Source: Sequoia sempervirens
Lineage: Eukaryota > Streptophyta > Pinopsida > Cupressales > Cupressaceae
Reading direction: 5' to 3'
Assembly (NCBI GenBank): GCA_007258455.2
Contig: VDFB02254978.1
Coordinates: 62,001 to 126,000, forward strand
DNA: 64,000 nucleotides
The notes beneath the pieces are model-generated. The model saw only the letters and a program-made list of their open reading frames with translations, was not told the origin of the DNA and searched no databases. Below are positions 44,304 to 58,060 of the stretch, piece after piece (position 1 is the stretch's first letter; each line of letters begins with the position of its first letter). The translations under genes were made by a program, and so were the position numbers.

Positions 44304-44764
44304 ATTAATAATGAAGGATAAATCTAATGCTTGGATTAATGATGGTTGGAGTAGCTATAAGTAAAAAGGGTGGCAACCCTAGGGGTCCAGCTATAATAGG
44401 GGATCCTCGGTGGCACTCAAGCTTGCTGACAGGATGGATGGAGTGGCACGAGGAAAAAGGTACACCAAATCCCAAAGTAATAATAGGAATGAAAGGGAAA
44501 GGACAGTCTATTTGGCATGGCTTGTGCCTTGAAAGGAAGGATTTAAAAGGGGAAGTAATGAATGCTCTTCGCAATGATAAAAATCTAACGGATGATTTTG
44601 GAATAGACATATCAACACGTGCAAGTGATGACAGTAATATTGGGAATAAAATAAACTTAATTATAACTAGGAAGGGTGGTGGAGCTATTAGATTTAATTA
44701 TGATGGGATTTGTAAAGGTCATAACTGACGTTGTTTCAATTTCAAACATTCAGCTAATAGTTTA
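44304..44764 (+). pseudogene. Coding-like stretch between RNase H and the extra frame
   Basis: An open segment 44327-44728 reads GNPRGPAIIGDPRWHSSL, GWMEWHEEKGTPNPKVIIGM and GQSIWHGLCLERKDLKG. I do not recognise it. It may be the end of ORF2 or the start of the extra ORF. Confidence 0.3.
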
Positions 44765-46478
44765 GTGTCGCTATCTCCTCAAATGAAAAAGCACAAGGTC
44801 ACCACTAATATAGAGTTTTTTGAATTGTCGGTTGCCATTGTCAAGAACGAAGAAGGGCACAATAAAGAGTTTCTCCTCCTTTCAAAAAACAACCTCTGCG
44901 AAGAGACCGACATGGGTGGCCCAAGGAAGCGGACGAAACCATGCAAGTATGATTCACTGCAAAAAAATGTGGAGCTATGGGGCCTATTCGAGAGAGCTGG
45001 TTTCACTCCTTACTTCACAACCATGGAAGGGTATAATGAGAAGCTAAGCTACAAGTTTTCCAATGCCTGGAAGGATGGAAAAGTCAAAATGGGTGGTCTC
45101 CATTTCAAAGTGGATGCGAAGCTTATTGCAAAGGCGACGAGACTTGCCTATGAAGGAAAGAAGGTGGCAAAGGTAAGCAACAAAAAATACCAAGACTATA
45201 TTGTGAAAAAAAATTGAGGATAAGAAGAAGGATGAGCGATTCCATAATGGCTATTCTAGGGTTTTACTCCCTCCCCCATACCATAATGTGTGCTTCTTTT
45301 TCATGAAGTATTTTACCCTTAAGGGTCTTATCTAGTCTGTGCATGGTTACCACTCCCCTATCCTTAACCATATTCATCATCTCGAAAAGATAAATCTTCC
45401 TTTTTTTGTTCTCTTCCATGAGTCAAAGCCATACCAATGGGGCAAATCCATCGTTACACCAAGGCTTAATTAGAGCTATTTGCAAATATGTGTTGGCTAT
45501 GTCTCCTCAAAGAAATTTGTCCCTTAAGTTGATTGAAAACCCTACCCCTAAGAGCTATGTGAAAATTGAACTCTTTGAGAATCGCTCCCATACCCCTGCT
45601 AAAAATCCCATTAAAAAGGTGCCTAACCCTGAGGACCCTCTATGGACTGGTCTCCTAAAATTCACTCATGAAAAAAGGAGTGTTGCCTTCATCGGATCTG
45701 CTAAGAATAAAAAGAAGAAGCTACTTATCCAGGAATTGGGGGAGGAAGCCAACACTATTACAATTTCGGATGATGATGAGAACCCTGAGTGCTCAACACC
45801 AGTTGGTAGAAGGTCTACAAGACTTGCTATGGTTGCTTCTAAAGGGTCCTACAACAGCAAAAAGTCTAAGGATTCAGAGGAAAAATGTGCTTCTGGCTCG
45901 CAAGAAAGTATAGGAAAAAAGATGGTGAAGGAAGACAAAGATTCCTCTATGGAGGAAATCCCAAATAGTTTGGGAGGAGAGTCTATTGAGGAGGAAGATT
46001 CTAAGTCAAAGGAAGAGGAGGGTTCTGACAATGAGGAAGTGGAAGGGGAGTCACAACAAGAGAAAATTCATATGGAGAGGACAATGAGGGGATGGAGCAA
46101 AATGTTAATGCAATAAATGATCAAGTGGTGATGGAAAAAAAAAACTATGAGGAAGAGAAGATAGATGGATTTGATAATGTTAAAATCAAGAGGATGGAGG
46201 AGAGATTAGAATGGTTGGAAAAGATGATGCAAGATGAGGATAAGGAAAGCATATTCTAGACTCTTGAAAAAGTTGTGAAGAGTCTTTGCAGGGTGGTAGA
46301 TGCGGTAATGAAGAAGGCTATTATGGCTATAGTTTTGGGTCAAGGAAAAATCAAGAATTAGCAAAAGAGAAAGTAGATGGATGAGATTGTTGACTTATCA
46401 GGCAAGATGGGGTCTAAAGAGAAAGTGGTAGACACTTTCGATGACATGTTGAAAGCCTAGAGTTTGATTGAGGATGCT
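44765..46478 (+). pseudogene. Extra frame 3' of LINE RNase H, plant mobile-element-like protein
   Basis: The first part (to 45217) reads SLQKNVELWGLFERAGFTPY, YNEKLSYKFSNAWKDGKVKM and GGLHFKVDAKLIAKATRLAY. After a frameshift it continues ERFHNGYSRVLLPPPYHNVC and FFFMKYFTLKGLI. From 45406 an acidic, Ser/Glu-rich region (SKSKEEEGSDNEEVEGESQQ) leads to helix-rich MEERLEWLEKMMQDED and VDTFDDMLKA. The first part resembles uncharacterised plant transposon-associated proteins, but I cannot name a domain with confidence. It lies inside the probable LINE target duplications, so it seems to be a third ORF. Confidence 0.45.
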
Positions 46479-46887
46479 TAATCCTTGGTCACTGTTTTAC
46501 TTTTTTGCTTATGCTTCTATGGTTTATTCTAGTGCTACTCTTGGTAGTACTATTACTGGTGTTGGCCTTTAGTGCCTGGACTATCACACTTTTAGCTATA
46601 TTTTTGTTAGTAGTTCTAGTTTATGCATGGACATTACTTTAAGTATTAATTGTTATTATAGGTTTAAGTGTTGGGATCTAAATATAGACAATATGTATCT
46701 TTTTGATATTTCTGATAGGGCTAAGATGTTTGATCCCAAGGGAATTGGTTAAGCTTTTTAATGGGGGGTTGGGGAAGCTTTTCTAGTCAGCTTCCTCTTG
46801 TTGTTGTTTTGACTGGTTGTTGTTCTCTATTTTGTTGTACTTATCTGTAAGGGTTAGGGCCCTTTCCTTGCTTAATCAATCATAAAT
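46479..46887 (+). other. LINE 3' untranslated region
   Basis: T-rich sequence with GGGTTAGGGCCCTTTCCTTG and a terminal AATCATAAAT before the probable 3' target duplication. Confidence 0.5.
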
Positions 46888-46900
46888 AATATTTCAAAGT

Positions 46901-49900
46901 CAAAGACTTGAAATAAAATTGTATTGATCAACAAAACTCAAACCATGTCAATAACACAAATCCCTATCAATTGAGGACCACAAGCTACAAAAGAAATTAT
47001 TGTCATGGAAATTCTCATGGTAATGTAAAATAAATTCCATCATTACATGCATAAATGTAGACACTTCAAATTTGCTCCAAATCTTCTCGCTTCACCTCAT
47101 TACAAGTAATAAAATAAATCATATTTATATAATTAATTCAACCAATTAATCCTTTATTACTAGTTAATTAAATAAATTTTAGTCTAATTCCCTTTCATCA
47201 ACTATTTAATTAATTCTCGACATAAGTTAAATCTTGTTTATTATATTAATCTAGTCTAACTATCTTCTAACTAATTAATTAAATAAGATGTGCTTATTCA
47301 ATTAATTAAGCTAATTCATTCCTCTAATTTCCTCCATTTTAAAAATTATTTCCCTTTACACTCAAATCTAGAAAGATTCACATTTTCATTTGAACACCAA
47401 AATCTAAAAGCATCTTGGCCATCTATTTTTCACACATCTTCTCCTCCATTTACCCTCTTCAAACACTTCCACACGTGTTAATCTCCCACCTCCATGCAAA
47501 ATAAATAAATTTCCACCCTTCATTCCATGATTCAATTATCTCCATCCATTTGCATTCTTCTCAGACATCCACATGTTTGTGTCTCCCTCCTCCATGCATT
47601 TTAAGATTATCTCCACCCTCCATTATCTCCTGTTCATCATCTCCTTCCACTTAACACCTAGCTAGCTTGCATATTCATGCAATTCAATCCTCACCCCTCA
47701 TATCACAATTGAATCGCAGCCTTCCATGCTCATGGTTGGAGGCATATTTAAGAAAACCCCTCTAAAGAACATCACAATGACATTCTCAAGCAAGTACATG
47801 CTACCCAAATTTAGAAATTTCTAAGAAAGAGCAACCAATATTGATACATATCATTGCAAACATCTTGGAGCTCTCTCAAGCATCATGAACATATAAATTC
47901 TTGTGTTTATGTTACATTTGCATGTTGTCTGGAGCTTTTGTTTTCTCTAAATTGAGGTGTATGTTGGTTTGGATTGAGTGCTTTGTATTTTCATTAATTC
48001 TTGCTATTATTTGAATTTCGCATCCCCATTATTGGCATGCCTAATGGATTGAAGTGGGTTGAAGTGGACTTTTTGCATTTTTTGGGTGTGTTTCACATTT
48101 CAACATGTTTGTTTTGTATCTAAACATTTGATCCTTTGCTTGAGTCTTTATGCAATTGATATTGATTTTTTTTACTTTGTCAAAATCACTATTTAGGTAT
48201 TTTACAAGTTCAACATATGTGCCCTGGCCTATAGCATTTGCACTAAAATTTCAACATCTACACTTCATGATTTAGTGTTTATACATTTTCCCTTTGTTTA
48301 CTTGCATGGTTTCTATGCAAGATTTTAATGTTGGGAAGCATATCATAGCTCTCTCTCCACTAATTGATCTTATTGTAGGGGTTTCTTGATTATTTAGTGC
48401 AAGTTTGATCTTTTTAACAACTAGGGTTTTCAAGTTCACTTTCTATCCTTTGTTTTATTCAAATTCTACACTAATTTGGACTTGCAAGATATTTTACTTA
48501 TCATTTATTTTCTAGAACCTCAACTAACTCTATTTGCAAGATTTTTATTTTATCATTTATGCCTAACTTAGTGTTTCATAGATTTTAATGTATATGCTCT
48601 AAACGTGTATTTTGGTGTTGTTGTGACCTATTTAAACGTATGCACTTATTTATAGTTTTAAGCCCACTAACATCATTTCTTTCAATTTTCACCTCTTGCA
48701 AACGTGATTAACAATAAATATCCATCTTGACCCTTCAATTTTGTAGGGTTTTAGCGTGTTTTAATCTCTTTTTAGTGCTTTTTCTTGGTTTGGGTTTGAA
48801 ACTCCTTTCTTTTTCTAACCATTGATTTGTTTCATTTGACTAATCAATTATCCATTGATCCATTTATGTCAGACTTTGTAGGGTTCTTTATCTTTTTTGT
48901 CCACTTTCTTGCTCCTTCTATTGATGTATGTATTTTAGAGTCTATGTTCTAGTTCAGAGTGCTTCTATTTGACTTTTAGCATCTTCATTTCATGTTTTGG
49001 CATCTATGCTTTATATCGACTAACTATGCTTCCAATATTTTCTCTCTAGTATATAGCACATGACTTTTTATTTTAATGTTTATATTATATATTTTAACAT
49101 TTTTGTTTTTATGTCTTTGTTTTGTAGCATGAGCATCTCTAACATGAGTCATAGCATTTATGTTTCAAGTTTAGCATTTGTGTTGTCCTATAGTTTTCTT
49201 TCATTTTTTGCTATAACCATCTCATTTTGATCTTTATTTATTTGTCATGTTAGTATTTTTCTACTGTTTTAACCTTGTTTTCTTGCAAGGATGCTTATTG
49301 AATCCCAAAACTCTTTAAAATACTAACATGTTCTCATAGGGATTTTGTCCAATACCAATCTAAAAAAACTAACTTCATACCATATTTTTCTAAGGAAATT
49401 AATATTTTTGTGGATATTGTTTGTCATACCCATACAAGTAGAATTGTGTATGCTCTCCTCTCACACCTTAAAATGATCTTGAGGATCAAAATAAATTTTA
49501 CTTGTTTCATTTATGTGTTATGTGTCTCCATAAATTAAATTGTGCATGCTCTCTTCTCACTCCTTAAGGTGACCTTAAAGATCAAGTGGTTTATTTCACT
49601 TGCATAACCTGAAGGTTGGGTGTGTATGTTCTTCCCTCACATAATTGCACAATCTTGGGAATTAAAAAACCCATTCCTTATTTTTTTAATTTTTTCTTAG
49701 AGGGCCTATACCATTGGTGTGATCACCATGTGATAAATCCCAAACCCTATGTATGGGTCAGATATATAAATTCCAAGGAGGAGTTATCAATTTAGGTTAA
49801 TTTGGTATCTACTTTATAGTTTTCCAAGTGCAAGAGGGGGATTACCCTCCCAAACCAATCCATTAAAAAACACACTTGTTTCATAGATTTGATCCTTGTG

Positions 49901-52900
49901 TACCCTCAAATATATAGAGGACTCATTCTATTCAAACCTTGTGTAAACCTAGCATACTGAACCTTTAGGAAATTTGGCACTTGTGATGCACTAATAAGCA
50001 ATTGGCGAGCTAAGAAGTTACTAACCACATACCTTTAGAAGTGGAATAGTGGGCTATGAGTATGGTTCGAATCCTCCATAGTTAATGCTCTAAAATATTG
50101 GCTTGACACTATTTATGACTAGCTTTTAGATATTATTGTTAAGCTTACAATTCCAAATGGTCCATTTGAGTAGCTAGGGAATTCTTGTGTCTTTGTTATC
50201 TTCTTATTTGTGCTAAATGTGTGTAAAAACTTGATTCAAACCTTTTTGAAGTCTAACCCAATCAAAGTAATAAATCATGAACCTTACTGGTGATCTAAGT
50301 TGTAAACCCAAAATCCCTAAAGTCAAATACCTTTCCAAGTTCCAATGGTGTCAAATTTTGGAGAAGGGCCTCACACTTATAATCAAGTTCAAGTAAATTA
50401 GGACAAATTTTTGAGGTGGGTAGGACCTCCACTTCTAGAGCTTCTAGGCCCAAGACGACTTCCCTAAGGTGTTTAATGAAATCACAAGATAAGAAAAATT
50501 TACTTGTCGCAAACCATACCCACTACATAGTGTACCCCTATTTCATTTGTCATAATATACCTGTGTACTAGTTGGAAAATACAAGGTCGGGAACCTTTAC
50601 TTTAATAGATTGAAAGCTTAGAATGGGAAGTGTTTGAGGATATAGGTATAACAATCCCTATTACTATTATACACTCACACATTTGGAAGCTATAAAGTAC
50701 TAAAAATAATAGAAATTCTTAATTTATTTTGATGTGTTGAGGTGATAGAATATGGAGCAAACAACAAACTAGTTCATGTATCCAATTGGGAAAAAAGCTA
50801 TCAAATTTATCTGAAAGATGTAACCATAGAAACTAGAGGTGAGAAATTAATGAAGGTCCCAAAATAAGATTATATCACTCAAAACACAACCAAACTAGGT
50901 TCTACAGATATGCTCAAAAATATATCTAAAATTTCAAACTATTAAAGGAGCAAAACTTAGTAATCCCTAACTAACATAAACATTTCCTCTTTTATTTTGA
51001 AAAGATAGTTCACAAAAGCATTGTGAAAATTTAATAATCTTCTAGTTGATTAACTAATCACAAATATATTTAGAAATGAACACACTACACTTGAAGACAC
51101 TTAATCAAGGTCCAATCTACACTTTATATTCACTCTTTAGAGGTTATAAGGAATTTGTTATAAAATTTAAGTAAACTTGCCTCAATGTACTATAAAAATC
51201 TAATGCCCAATATAGGAACTTGAAACCCTACAACTTCCTATGAACACTTTCTCTCTTAAATGTTGGTTCTATCACTACTTTATCTCTATTTCTCCACACC
51301 TTTGCAAATGAAATACTTTTACCTTAAGTATCCCCCAACAAAATGCCACCAATCAACAAGGGTATGTGAATAAACATTAAGTCAATAGTCATATGATATG
51401 ATGTATATAGTAGAGAATTTCATATATCTTGGTTGCTTCTCATCTTGAATTATTCCTCAAATCATGCTCACACATGCGAAAATGTATCATAAAGTCATGG
51501 AAGAATTTTTTTTTATGAATCTCTCATGTCCTCTACCATAATGGTAATTGTACTTGGAGTACCTGATATGAGAAAATTCCCATAAAATATTATATAATAT
51601 CCCAATAAAATATGTACATCATTACTCCTAGTAGATGAGATATCTTGAAGATGGATGGAATACATGCTAGCACAGTGGGAGAAATATAAGTCAACGAGGT
51701 GCCTAGAGGGGCTTCTAGTCTAGGCGAGACCTATAAATAAGATTGAAGAGGGAAGGATATCAAGGGATAGAAGGGAAGTAAGAACACAAATAAGTTTAGG
51801 AAAGAAATGTGGATCAAGTGTGGGGAGGGAATTGGGGTTGGGGACCTTGGGAGATTTTTAGGTTCTAGGTCCCTATTGGGTTTTGCAATCCAAGGGAAAA
51901 TAACAATCCAAAAAAGGGTATGACAAGGTTTGAGTCTTAGGAGGGATCACAAACAAGATAAAATAAATGAGATGAGATGATGGGCTTTGCAAGGATCAAG
52001 GAACAAGGAAGATTTAGCAGTAGGGAATAGGTGCCAAAGTCTAGGGTTCCTTTATAAGCCCAAGGTTGGATGAGGAAAGATGGAGGATAGGAAATATATA
52101 AGGTCGTATCTTAGGAAGCCAGAGGAAATGAAGGTTAGAAAAGAAGGCCAACATGAATCAAGCTCGAACCTCGAGAATATTTTCCACTTGTCAAACTTTT
52201 TCCTTCATGCAAACTATGTTGCACTTTTACAAAGTTTGTGAACTCACAAACTATGCAACCTTGAGAACTTGACAACTTTCCTTCTCTTTTTCTCATTAAA
52301 TATTCATTCATTCATTTCATTTTCCTCACTTTGGAAAACTATGTCACATTATCACACTTTTTGCAAACTCTATAACCTTCATCACAATTTCACAAGGTTT
52401 ACAAACACGTGAACTTTACAACATGAACAACCTTTTAACTTTATTTTGTTTTTCTTTATTCAATTATTTATTCACATTCTTGTCTCATTTTCACAAACTT
52501 CACGAACTCCTAAACTATGCAACATGAAGAACCTTTCACACTTTCACAAAGTTCACAAACTTCATGACAATTAAAAACCTACAACATAACTTGTTTTCCT
52601 TGTTAGGGATTTCAAGAGTTCATCAACCTACAAACTTCCTAACCTCTTGGACTTGAACACTCAGGAAAAAACTAAAACAAATTTTAATTTTGATGTTTGG
52701 GTGAATACTCTAACCATAAAGGGAAAATGACATGACTTAGAGAGACAACCTAACATAAGGCCCGTGAAAGACTCTGGGATTGGGTATAAATGATGGTCCA
52801 TAATAGGGAAAAGTAAATAAAGGGGAAAGAACTAATACTTGACCAAAAAAAAATCCAAGGGGGTCACAAATACAAACACCAACAAACCCCATTTTCAACT

Positions 52901-53220
52901 AATCTATAAATCCCTTTGAAAATGTTGATGATGAGAGCGTTATAGATCAAGATGAATATCAAGGTAATGAGATCATTAGAAATGAAGATGAATATATGGT
53001 GATAAGAGCTATGTAGATCAAGACAAATATCTCAATAACCTTAATGGTTCACCCAATACTAAACAAGGTTACACCAAAATAGATCACCTCATACTTCAAA
53101 ACAAAGATGCCATGTTTAGGTACCTTATAAGCATATGATCCAAGATTCCCCTAAATTATAACCTTGAGCAATTATATAAAGGAAACCTTCGAAATAAAAA
53201 TTCATACAAAGATAATCTTA
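46901..53220. other. Long AT-rich non-coding region
   Basis: No convincing coding frame on either strand. Repeated TTAATTAA-type stretches (47100-47320), T-rich stretches (47900-49400) and three decayed copies of a GTGTATGCTCTCCTCTCAC unit (about 49440-49650). CTTTCACAAAGTTCACAAAC-like repeats lie at 52180-52600. These look like remains of large LTRs, but no borders were found. Confidence 0.45.
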
Positions 53221-53224
53221 ATCC

Positions 53225-54010
53225 TAATCTATTCACCTATGTGAATCCTAATCCACATATCCATATACATCCTAAAACCTCAAAACCCAATCTATCAAAC
53301 CATCCCTTAACATTTTCCATCCTCATCCATTAAATCCCCCATCCATCCATATCAATCCTAGCCCCAGTCAATCCACCTGTGTAGCTCCCAATCCATCAAA
53401 TCACCCATCTACCCATGTAAATATTTGTCCATTAAACCATCCATATAAGTCTATATCCCCTCATCCATTTTAAACCCTCCAAAACCCACATAAATGCTAA
53501 TCTATCAAAGTCCCCCATACATCATCATAAATCCTAATTTGACCATCCATATTAATCTTAATCCATCTATCTATATGAATACTCTACCATACAACTATCC
53601 ACCAATAACTATAAATTTACATCTACAAAACCCCCATCAATCCATAAATATCCCAAGCCATCAATCCATCCACTCAACCTTGTAAATCCTCATTCATCAA
53701 ACCATCCATATAACTCTACAGTCCTTCATCCATTAAACCCTTCATCAACCCACATAAATTTGAATCCATCAAATCCCCTGTCTATTCATATAAATAATTA
53801 TCCATAAAACCATCCATGAAACTCTATGGTCCCTCATCCATCAAACCCCCCTCCAAATCCTATAGCTCCATCCATATTAATCCTAAAATATTGAACCATC
53901 CATTAAATTATGTAAACCATCCATCTAACTTTGTAGCCTCTCATCCATCAAACTCCCTGTTAATTTATAATATCCTAAACTTTTAATTCATCCATCAAAC
54001 CATTTTTTCA
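53225..54010 (+). repeat. Degenerate G-poor minisatellite
   Basis: About 780 bp built from variants of AATCCATCAAACCATCCAT and TATAAATCCTAATCC, nearly free of G on the plus strand. Copies are too diverged for an exact period. The ORF it creates is an artefact of the composition. Confidence 0.75.
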
Positions 54011-54479
54011 CCCATGTAAACCTTGAAAAAGAGTGTATCCATTCCTATTGGGATTGTCTTATTACATTTGTCCATCTTCAATTGAATAATTAATATAAAA
54101 AGGTATTTTTTGAAGATAACTATTCATTACTATAACATGAGATATCCATATGACAACAAGGACCGTGAAAATAATAATTTATACCTTAGAAAAAAAATCA
54201 TCATTACCCTCATTAGGAAGATTATTAGGACTATGAAGACGATTAAGTAAGAAGAGGAGATTGGTCTAGATTGGTTGTGCAATAAATGAAAGATTATAAA
54301 TTAATATGGGATGTTGAAGGGATTGAAGATGATGGTTCATAAATTATTGATTGTGTTTATTTAGATTACCTTTAGTTTGAACCATTTACACCCATTTATT
54401 AAAGTAATAAAGAAGTAAAAGAAATTAAAGAGAGGTATTTCTTTGTTTCGAGTAAATTTAAGAAATGAATGGATGCTAA

Positions 54480-55800
54480 AATATTTGAACATAATTTCAT
54501 AAGCCTCTAGGGTCTCCATCTAAAGGGGAAAAACAAATAAATAATTCGGTTGGGACATCTACTGCCACAACTAATTTTAACATTCCCAAGACAAGATCAA
54601 TTACAATTGGGGCTAGTGGAGGAGATGGTGAAAATATTGGTAAAGGGGTAAAATTGAAGAGTTATTATGCTCAAGATGATCTTAATAACATAACTTAATC
54701 ATAGGTAAGGAGGCCTCGATCAAATCAAAGTGTACATGAAGATATTCAATAAGAAACTGGTAATCTTCCTCAAGAAAACTTATCCTAATCTCAAATGCTA
54801 CCATCTTCATCATCTCCATTTCCCTCAAATAGAAATAATGTTATTCATATGTCTCCTCCTCCATCACCCAATGATATTTCTAAAAATTTCATTATCAAAA
54901 ACCATTTTACCTCCCATTGCTTATTCTTTCACTTTAAGCTCATCCAAAGTCCCATCGTCTTCTCAATGGCTCAAAGAGGTAGTTTGTAAAAAGGGGAAGT
55001 ATAAAGACACAATTGAACCTAATTGTGATGTGATAGCTAAATTATTACATGGGACTACTCCCAAACCCTTGAATATTGGCCCTTCAACTTATGAACAAGA
55101 TAATCATAATTTTCAAATTTTAGTTGTTAAACATGGAAGAAAGAGAAATCCACCAAAGAAAAACTTGAAGAACAAGTCCAAATGCTAACATCTTGTATCA
55201 AAACTATTCTAAACATTTCATCACAACCATTAGATGGGCCCTTAGTTCTGGGTGATAAAAATATACAAGGTGTCGATAAAGATGCAATAGAAAAATTAAA
55301 CAGATATTAAGAATTTAGGAAGGCCTGTGAGGCTTGGGTTGAATAAATAAAAATAGATGGACTCTTTTGTATCAAAAAATAAATAATTTTACACAAAAAA
55401 AGAGAGGAGAAAACTAAAGAACTTAAAGATGAGACTCAACTAGTTTGAGAGGAAGAAATTGTTTGACATTTGTTAGTGAAAGAGAGGAAATGTCAAAGAT
55501 AGATATAAATGCATTACTGAATAAATATATTTTAGTTAAACCTAAGGAATATAACACCCCAACATGAGTGAGAAGCATTGTGTGGAAACTTACAACTATT
55601 AGATAAGCTATTAACAAATTAAATAAACTCTTTAAATAAATTGAATCCATCAAATTTGAAATAGTAGTGATTTGTTTAGCTCTATAAGTGAATATCTTTA
55701 AAGAGAATTATTCAACTTTGGAAGACACTTAGATGACCAAATAGAGTTTTAAAGACCTTGTCTCTAAATAATTGTTTAATTAGCAAAATTTCAGTGCTAG
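54480..55800 (+). pseudogene. Decayed gag-like frame of unknown family
   Basis: Plus-strand pieces read TTNFNIPKTRSITIGASGGD, MLPSSSSPFPSNRNNVIH, then in another frame SSQWLKEVVCKKGKYKDTIE and IAKLLHGTTPKPLNIGPS, then STKEKLEEQVQMLTSCIKTI, DGPLVLGDKNIQGVDKDAIE and EFRKACEAWVE. A low-complexity N-terminus, a basic middle and a coiled-coil-like tail suggest a retroelement structural protein. Many stops and shifts are present. Confidence 0.35.
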
Positions 55801-56157
55801 CACCATGATGGAATTATCTACATTGTCAAATATAACAAATAGTTTCCATAAATAATTATCAATCATAAAAACAAAAAAATAAAGGAAATTGGAGATTCTC
55901 CGTTACTTTGGAAGCAATGTTTGTTCAATACCATGGTTTCAAAAATAAAATATTTGACACTTTTAGTGAAACAATAAAAAAGTTACAAAGGTCTCTCTTC
56001 ATCCTCAAACAAAACTAAAGTTGTAAAGGAAAACACACTGGCCAAAGAAACTTGAAGACTTTTCAACTAAGCCTTATTTCATAATTTATAAATCAAGTCA
56101 TTTTCATATGACTTAATCATGACTCTTTTATAACTTTATGATGGATAAATATTATTA
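55801..56157. other. Nothing recognised
   Basis: AT-rich sequence left of the LINE tail at 56158. No feature supported. Confidence 0.4.
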
Positions 56158-57567
56158 TTTTTTAAGCAAAGAGCATATAGCTCATATATTAATATCATAT
56201 ATAAAATAAGATTTACAAATTATAGTCTATCATCGTCAACATCAGAGGATCTTCATAGCCAAATTATTACAATTTTTCTTACAATTCAACAAAATGTCTG
56301 AAAATGTAAACCCATATGACAACTTTGAAACACTAAATTCAAGCATTGTGGACTTCCCCTTCATTATCAGAATTTCCCTAAAACATGGCAGCTTCTTCAT
56401 CTATGCGCACAAAAAACTTTATTCTTTGACTGTCAAATTTTAAAATAAGCTGATATACAGCTCAGAAAGTGACTGTCCATTTGGTGATGATGATACTAAT
56501 GATGGTTGTCAGCATGATTATGAAGGTTGTGTAAAATAGTACCTTCTATGAAGATTAATGTCACTTTTATTGTTTCTTGTAGAAGAAGACATCACACCAC
56601 CAACAATTGTATCTGATACCTCAAAAATCCAAAATGAGTTAGAATTTGAGCAAGAGAATTATGAAGTAATTCCTCCCCACTCGTGCCTTGAAGACCAAAG
56701 TGCAATTGACTCTCAAATCCCACTCTTCTTACTGCACCTAGATCATTTACTACTTGTGCTTGCACAACTTCCATAAACCATATTCAGACTTCTTCACTGA
56801 ACTTACATGGATTTGCATTTTAAATTGACCTATTTTTTGTACCTTTTGCCCATTGAATCTATAAACAAGACTGTATCATTTTGTCTAGGAAACAAAGCTT
56901 CTTTTTCCTCTTTAATGACTGTTGAAAACTCCTAACTTTGTATTCTTACTCCTCCCAATGTGTTTCAATATCTGTTAATAGAGTTAGATTTACCAAATAT
57001 TTCTTACTCATCCACAACAACTAAGCTCAAGCAAGAGCAACAAAACCTTTTTTGAGACTTTGTCACTTTCAAATCCTCTTCTAGCTCTGACAATCCTATT
57101 GAAAGTAGAAAATCGTGGATGCAAGGCTTGGCGTTGGCTTGTTGCATAGTGACTCAACCTACCTCCAATACCATTTTGTCCTCTTTACTCTAATATGTGC
57201 TTTGAAACCACTGTTAACACTCAACGACCAACTTCTGCAATAGACACCAATGTGAAGACTTCAAAAATTTTGCTTACTATCATTGTTACATTATAACTAT
57301 CTTTGCAACAAACTGTTGCTTTCATGACGACCTTGTCATCTTCTAGATGTCCTACAAACAACCAAAAAGATTAGCAATATATCCTCCATATTATAGACAT
57401 TTGTGTGAATGATTAACATCACACATGGTTAATATCCTCTACAACTCGCCTTGTTGGATGGATAAGCAAGCTATAATGTCTGACCTGACTTTTCTTTCCC
57501 TTCAACTTAACACCATCATTACCATGATAATGTCTTTTGATGAAGTCATGTTATTTAAACCAACAAT

Positions 57568-58060
57568 TCAAACATATTTTTTTGTAACTGTGGTTGCTAA
57601 ATTTGGAAATGAGAGAATTTTATTAACATTTTTTAAAAATTCAATTTCCTGAGCCTCACAACCCATATTGGCTAAAACATCTACCAATTGATTTCCTTCA
57701 TGGTAAGAATGAGAAAAGATTATTGAATCAAACTTTGAAAATAACCGCCAAGATTTCTGAAGAATGTAGTTGAGTTGCCAATTCAAAATTTGTTGTTGCT
57801 TACATGCATTGATTATCAAAAGAGAGTCACCCTCGACATGAATGTTCTTAACACGAATCTTGAGATCCAAATTCAAACCATGTAATAAGGCCTGCGCCTC
57901 TGCTAGATTATTTGTGCCCCAAGGCAGATGAATGGATTTAGTTGCTAATAATATCCCTTTAGAATCGCGGATACACATACCTGCTCCTGAAACCCTCGGG
58001 TTGCCTCTCGAAGCACCATCAAAATTAAGCTTACTATAACCTGACTAAGGAGGTGACCAT
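57568..58060 (-). pseudogene. LINE RNase H domain
   Basis: [20 protein letters not shown] (catalytic Asp), KSIHLPWGTNNLAEAQALLH, IHVEGDSLLIINACKQQQ, LNWQLNYILQKSWRLFSKFD and YHEGNQLVDVLANMGCEAQE. The reading frame is open for its last 136 codons. Catalytic acidic residues are kept. Confidence 0.85.

Larger units (their letters stand above)
37708..46887 (+). mobile_element. Near-complete L1-type LINE with RNase H and an extra 3' frame
   Basis: ORF1 (DUF4283-like plus zinc knuckle), ORF2 (endonuclease, RT, zinc-binding domain, RNase H) and a further coding stretch follow in order. Probable 13-bp target duplications flank the unit: AATATTTCGAAGT at 37695-37707 and AATATTTCAAAGT at 46888-46900, differing at one CpG. 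The 3' end has GGGTTAGGGCCC, then CTTGCTTAATCAATCATAAAT, a LINE-like tail. The element has many stops and a 599-bp solo LTR at 41659-42257. Confidence 0.7.

Noticed and set aside
45849..46031. Minus-strand serine-rich ORF
   Set aside because: It is the antisense of the acidic Glu/Ser-rich part of the plus-strand frame.
53494..53685. Proline-rich ORF in the G-poor minisatellite
   Set aside because: It is a product of the biased composition, since TGA and TAG are rare on a G-poor strand.
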